Assembly: GCA_902536935.1 (NCBI GenBank)
Contig: CACAZM010000013.1
Coordinates: 1 to 48,959 of the forward strand
DNA from: an uncultured Bacteroidota bacterium
GTDB taxonomy: Bacteria; Bacteroidota; Bacteroidia; Flavobacteriales; Flavobacteriaceae
Direction of reading: 5' to 3'
Length of the DNA: 48,959 nucleotides
In this document: piece after piece, positions 46,436 through 48,959 of the stretch
Position numbering within the stretch: the stretch's first letter is position 1
How the letters are laid out: every line of letters begins with the position of its first letter
Notes under the pieces: model-generated
Seen by the model: only the letters and a program-made list of their open reading frames with translations
What the model was told of the DNA's origin: nothing
The model's database searches: none
Position numbers and translations under genes: made by a program

Positions 46436-48959
46436 TTGTTTCATTTAAGACGAATTAACACACTGATATTAAGTCTTTTAGGTGGAATATTAATACTATA
46501 CACTCAATCATTACCGCCTATACAAAGCTTCCCAATCGAGGAATATGCAGCAGGCAACCAAAATTGGATGTTAACCCAAGGCCACAACAATCAAATTTTT
46601 ATTGCCAATAACGAGGGAGTTTTATCATTTGATGGAGAACGCTGGAAGTTATATCCTAGCAGTTCGATTGTTCGTTCAGTAGCTTATTTTGATAATTTAC
46701 TTTATTCTGGAAGTTATATGGATTTTGGTTATTGGACCAAACAACCAAGTGGTGAATTATTATACCATTCTTTAGTTGAGGAACACAATATTGAAATTAT
46801 TGAAGATGAACAATTTTGGAACATCTACAAGATTGAAGATAACCTTGTTTTTCAATCTCTTAATAGAATTTTATTGTTTAACCGAACGACTAAAGAAATC
46901 AAATTTATTAAACCCGATAAGCCCATTTTAAAATCCTTTGTTGTTGATGAACGATTATATTTTCAACTTGAAGGCGATGGAATTTACCAATACACTCCAA
47001 CGGGACTATCTTATTTATTTGGCCAGTCAGAATTTTTTGACACAGAGGTAATTGAAATATTTCCACTTTCTGACGGCTTAAGACTTCTCACCTCATCTAA
47101 AGGGTTTTTTACATATCGAAATAATTTATTGCAACCTTGGGCTATTTTAAAATCTACTCTAAAAAATGAATTAGTGTACAGTGCTCTTCAATCATCAAAC
47201 GGAAATTATGTGATAGGTACAGTCGCTAATGGAATATATATTGTTTCTGAAAATGGCAGGGAAAGTAAACACTTCAATTTTGAAAAAGGACTTTTAAATA
47301 ATACAGTTCTTTCTATTTATGAGGATAAAGATTTTAATCTTTGGCTTGGTTTAGATAACGGCATCAACTGTGTGATGACAAATTCTCCTTTAGAAGTGTA
47401 TAACGATTCTAAAGGTCAACTCGGAACAGTATATGCCTCTATTCGCTACCAAAATAATTTGTATATCGCAACAAATCGTGGACTTTTTTTCCGAACATTC
47501 AATTCTCCAGAATCAGAGTTTTCTTTGGTTAGTGGATTGTCAGGACAGAACTGGAATTTAGAAATAGTTAATGACCTATTATTTGTTGGCCATGATAGGG
47601 GAACATTTATTATAAACCAAGAAAAAGCTATTCGAGTTGGGTCATATATCGGAGCTTGGACTCACAAAATTATCAATCATAATACAATTATTGTTGGTGC
47701 TTACGACGGAATTCACGTGCTAAATAGATTCAATGGAGTTTGGAAGTATGCGTTTAAAGTTTCGGGGTTTAATATTTCTTCTCGCCATCTTGAAACCATT
47801 AACGAAAAGGAAATTCTGATTAGTCACGAATATAAAGGTGTATATCATTTAACTCTTTCCAGTGACCTTACAATGGCTAATGATGTAAAAAAACTTTCTG
47901 TTCGAAGAGGCCGTCATGCAAGTTTAGCAAAATTGAACAGTGAGGTGTATTATTTAAGTCCTAACGGGATGTTCAACTTTAATACTGATAAACAAGAATT
48001 TTTACCACTTTCTGTATCAACCCAGATGTTTCAAAATGATTCATATTTGACCGGAAAGATGATAGTTGATCAGCAAAACCGAATTTGGACATTTTTTGAA
48101 AAAAATATCGTTCTTCTTGAAAAGAACATATTTGATTCTTCTTTTACTGTTCAAAAAATCCCACTACATAGTGATTTTCGAAAAACAAACTTAGGTTTTG
48201 AGAATGTTGGAGATTTAAATAATGGTTTATTTATTCTTGGGACTATGAATGGATTTTTGAGCTTTTCACTAAATCAATACGTAATTCCCAAGTCGCCGTT
48301 ATTTCTTTCCCGAATTACAGCTTTTAATATTTATCAAAAAGAATATACTCTTCCAATACTTGAAACATCCAAGTTACAGCCAGAAATGAATAACTTACGT
48401 TTTGAATTTAGCGTACCCTATTATAGTACCTTAAATACTATTCAGTACCAGTGGTACATGGAAGGGTATCATTCGGATTGGTTGCCATGGAGTGATTTAT
48501 CATTTTCAGAATTTAAGAATTTAGATTATGGTAATTACACTTTTTACGTACGTGCGAAAAGTGGACAACAGCCTATTGGAGAGGTAATGTCCTATTCATT
48601 TTCTATTATGTACCCTTGGTATTATTCCTATTGGGCAATTTTTATTTATTTCGTCATTATAGTGTTTTTATCACTTTTGATTAATAACCTATATACGAGA
48701 TATTATAGAAGAAAACAAATCAAATATGTAGAGGAATCTAAAAAAGAGTTAGCACTTAAAGAACTCTCAAATACCAAAGCACTTATTGAAGCAAAAAATG
48801 ATCAATTAAATCAACGTATTGAGAATAAGAATCGTGAGCTGGCCATCTCCACAATGAGCATGATTAAAAAGAATACTTTACTAGGCTCAATTAAAGATCA
48901 ATTAGTAAAGGTTAAGGAAATTTCCGAATTAAATAGAGTTGTTCTTAACATCAACAAAA
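46436..48959 (+). CDS. Membrane sensor-regulator with propeller and Y_Y_Y domains, 3' end outside window
   Basis: The frame is open from a stop at 46415-46417 to the window end (841 codons). No ATG lies near the start; a TTG at 46436 gives a good signal peptide (FHLRRINTLILSLLGGILIL), while the first ATG (46568) would lose it. The large N-terminal sensor part (about 30-650) has repeats like two-component propeller units (NEGVLSFDGERW, LWLGLDNGINCV, IATNRGLFF). A Y_Y_Y domain (about 669-710, YQWYMEGYHSDWLPWSD ... GNYTFYVRAKS), a membrane segment (about 728-752) and a coiled coil (about 760-841) follow. The architecture fits HTH (LuxR-like) one-component or hybrid sensor regulators of Bacteroidota PULs; the DNA-binding or kinase part is outside the window. 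It probably senses glucan oligosaccharides and controls the PUL. Confidence 0.85.
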   Translation, partial: MFHLRRINTLILSLLGGILILYTQSLPPIQSFPIEEYAAGNQNWMLTQGHNNQIFIANNEGVLSFDGERWKLYPSSSIVRSVAYFDNLLYSGSYMDFGYWTKQPSGELLYHSLVEEHNIEIIEDEQFWNIYKIEDNLVFQSLNRILLFNRTTKEIKFIKPDKPILKSFVVDERLYFQLEGDGIYQYTPTGLSYLFGQSEFFDTEVIEIFPLSDGLRLLTSSKGFFTYRNNLLQPWAILKSTLKNELVYSALQSSNGNYVIGTVANGIYIVSENGRESKHFNFEKGLLNNTVLSIYEDKDFNLWLGLDNGINCVMTNSPLEVYNDSKGQLGTVYASIRYQNNLYIATNRGLFFRTFNSPESEFSLVSGLSGQNWNLEIVNDLLFVGHDRGTFIINQEKAIRVGSYIGAWTHKIINHNTIIVGAYDGIHVLNRFNGVWKYAFKVSGFNISSRHLETINEKEILISHEYKGVYHLTLSSDLTMANDVKKLSVRRGRHASLAKLNSEVYYLSPNGMFNFNTDKQEFLPLSVSTQMFQNDSYLTGKMIVDQQNRIWTFFEKNIVLLEKNIFDSSFTVQKIPLHSDFRKTNLGFENVGDLNNGLFILGTMNGFLSFSLNQYVIPKSPLFLSRITAFNIYQKEYTLPILETSKLQPEMNNLRFEFSVPYYSTLNTIQYQWYMEGYHSDWLPWSDLSFSEFKNLDYGNYTFYVRAKSGQQPIGEVMSYSFSIMYPWYYSYWAIFIYFVIIVFLSLLINNLYTRYYRRKQIKYVEESKKELALKELSNTKALIEAKNDQLNQRIENKNRELAISTMSMIKKNTLLGSIKDQLVKVKEISELNRVVLNINK

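Overview
The window looks like a chromosomal segment of a marine flavobacterium (Bacteroidota). It is AT-rich, has a SusC/SusD pair, many proteins ending in type IX secretion system (T9SS) sorting domains with a YPNP or HPNP motif, many lipoproteins of the Bacteroidota type, and a partial flavobacterial carotenoid gene set. Nothing in the window names the species. Base composition is a mosaic: by eye the katG region is near 50% GC, while the CotH, DUF4956 and PUL genes are nearer 30-37%.

Region 1 (1-4.4 kb) is a surface-protein cluster: the 3' part of a probable outer-membrane beta-barrel gene, a secreted collagen-like protein whose C-terminal part resembles marine phage tail fibres, and two tandem fibrinogen-domain proteins. 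Collagen-like and fibrinogen-like modules side by side recall animal ficolins, but here they are on separate chains. Region 2 (4.4-16.2 kb) is a series of mostly independent housekeeping or accessory genes: an AlkB-type membrane hydroxylase, a DUF4956/DUF2490/CotH group, catalase-peroxidase KatG, a CstB-like persulfide dioxygenase-rhodanese, a lipoprotein of repeated units, a penicillin-acylase-family amidase and a Rieske-like lipoprotein with unusual ligand spacing.

Region 3 (16.2-22.6 kb) has carotenoid genes. A phytoene desaturase (crtI) is followed by a pirin and an HMA/MauE membrane protein, with an NADPH-FMN-reductase-like gene on the other strand. Then comes a tightly overlapping crtA-like/crtD-like/cruF-like operon, which suggests an acyclic carotenoid end group carrying 1'-hydroxyl, 3',4'-desaturation and perhaps 2'-keto. 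A tRNA-Arg(CCU) begins inside the cruF stop codon.

Region 4 (22.6 kb to the end) is a beta-1,3-glucan (laminarin-type) polysaccharide utilization locus. Read along the minus strand it encodes GH81 endo-beta-1,3-glucanase with CBM56, a large fusion of FG-GAP/ASPIC-UnbV with a vanadium-haloperoxidase-like domain, a multi-CBM T9SS protein, an FN3-like lipoprotein, SusC, SusD, a DUF4959/5126/5000 glycan-binding lipoprotein, GH16, and a GH5 with five CBM6-like modules. On the plus strand are a small glucan-binding-like T9SS protein and, running off the window, a membrane sensor-regulator with propeller and Y_Y_Y domains. The likely scheme is that secreted GH81, GH5 and binding proteins cut and hold the glucan, SusC/D import the oligosaccharides, GH16 trims them, and the sensor controls expression.
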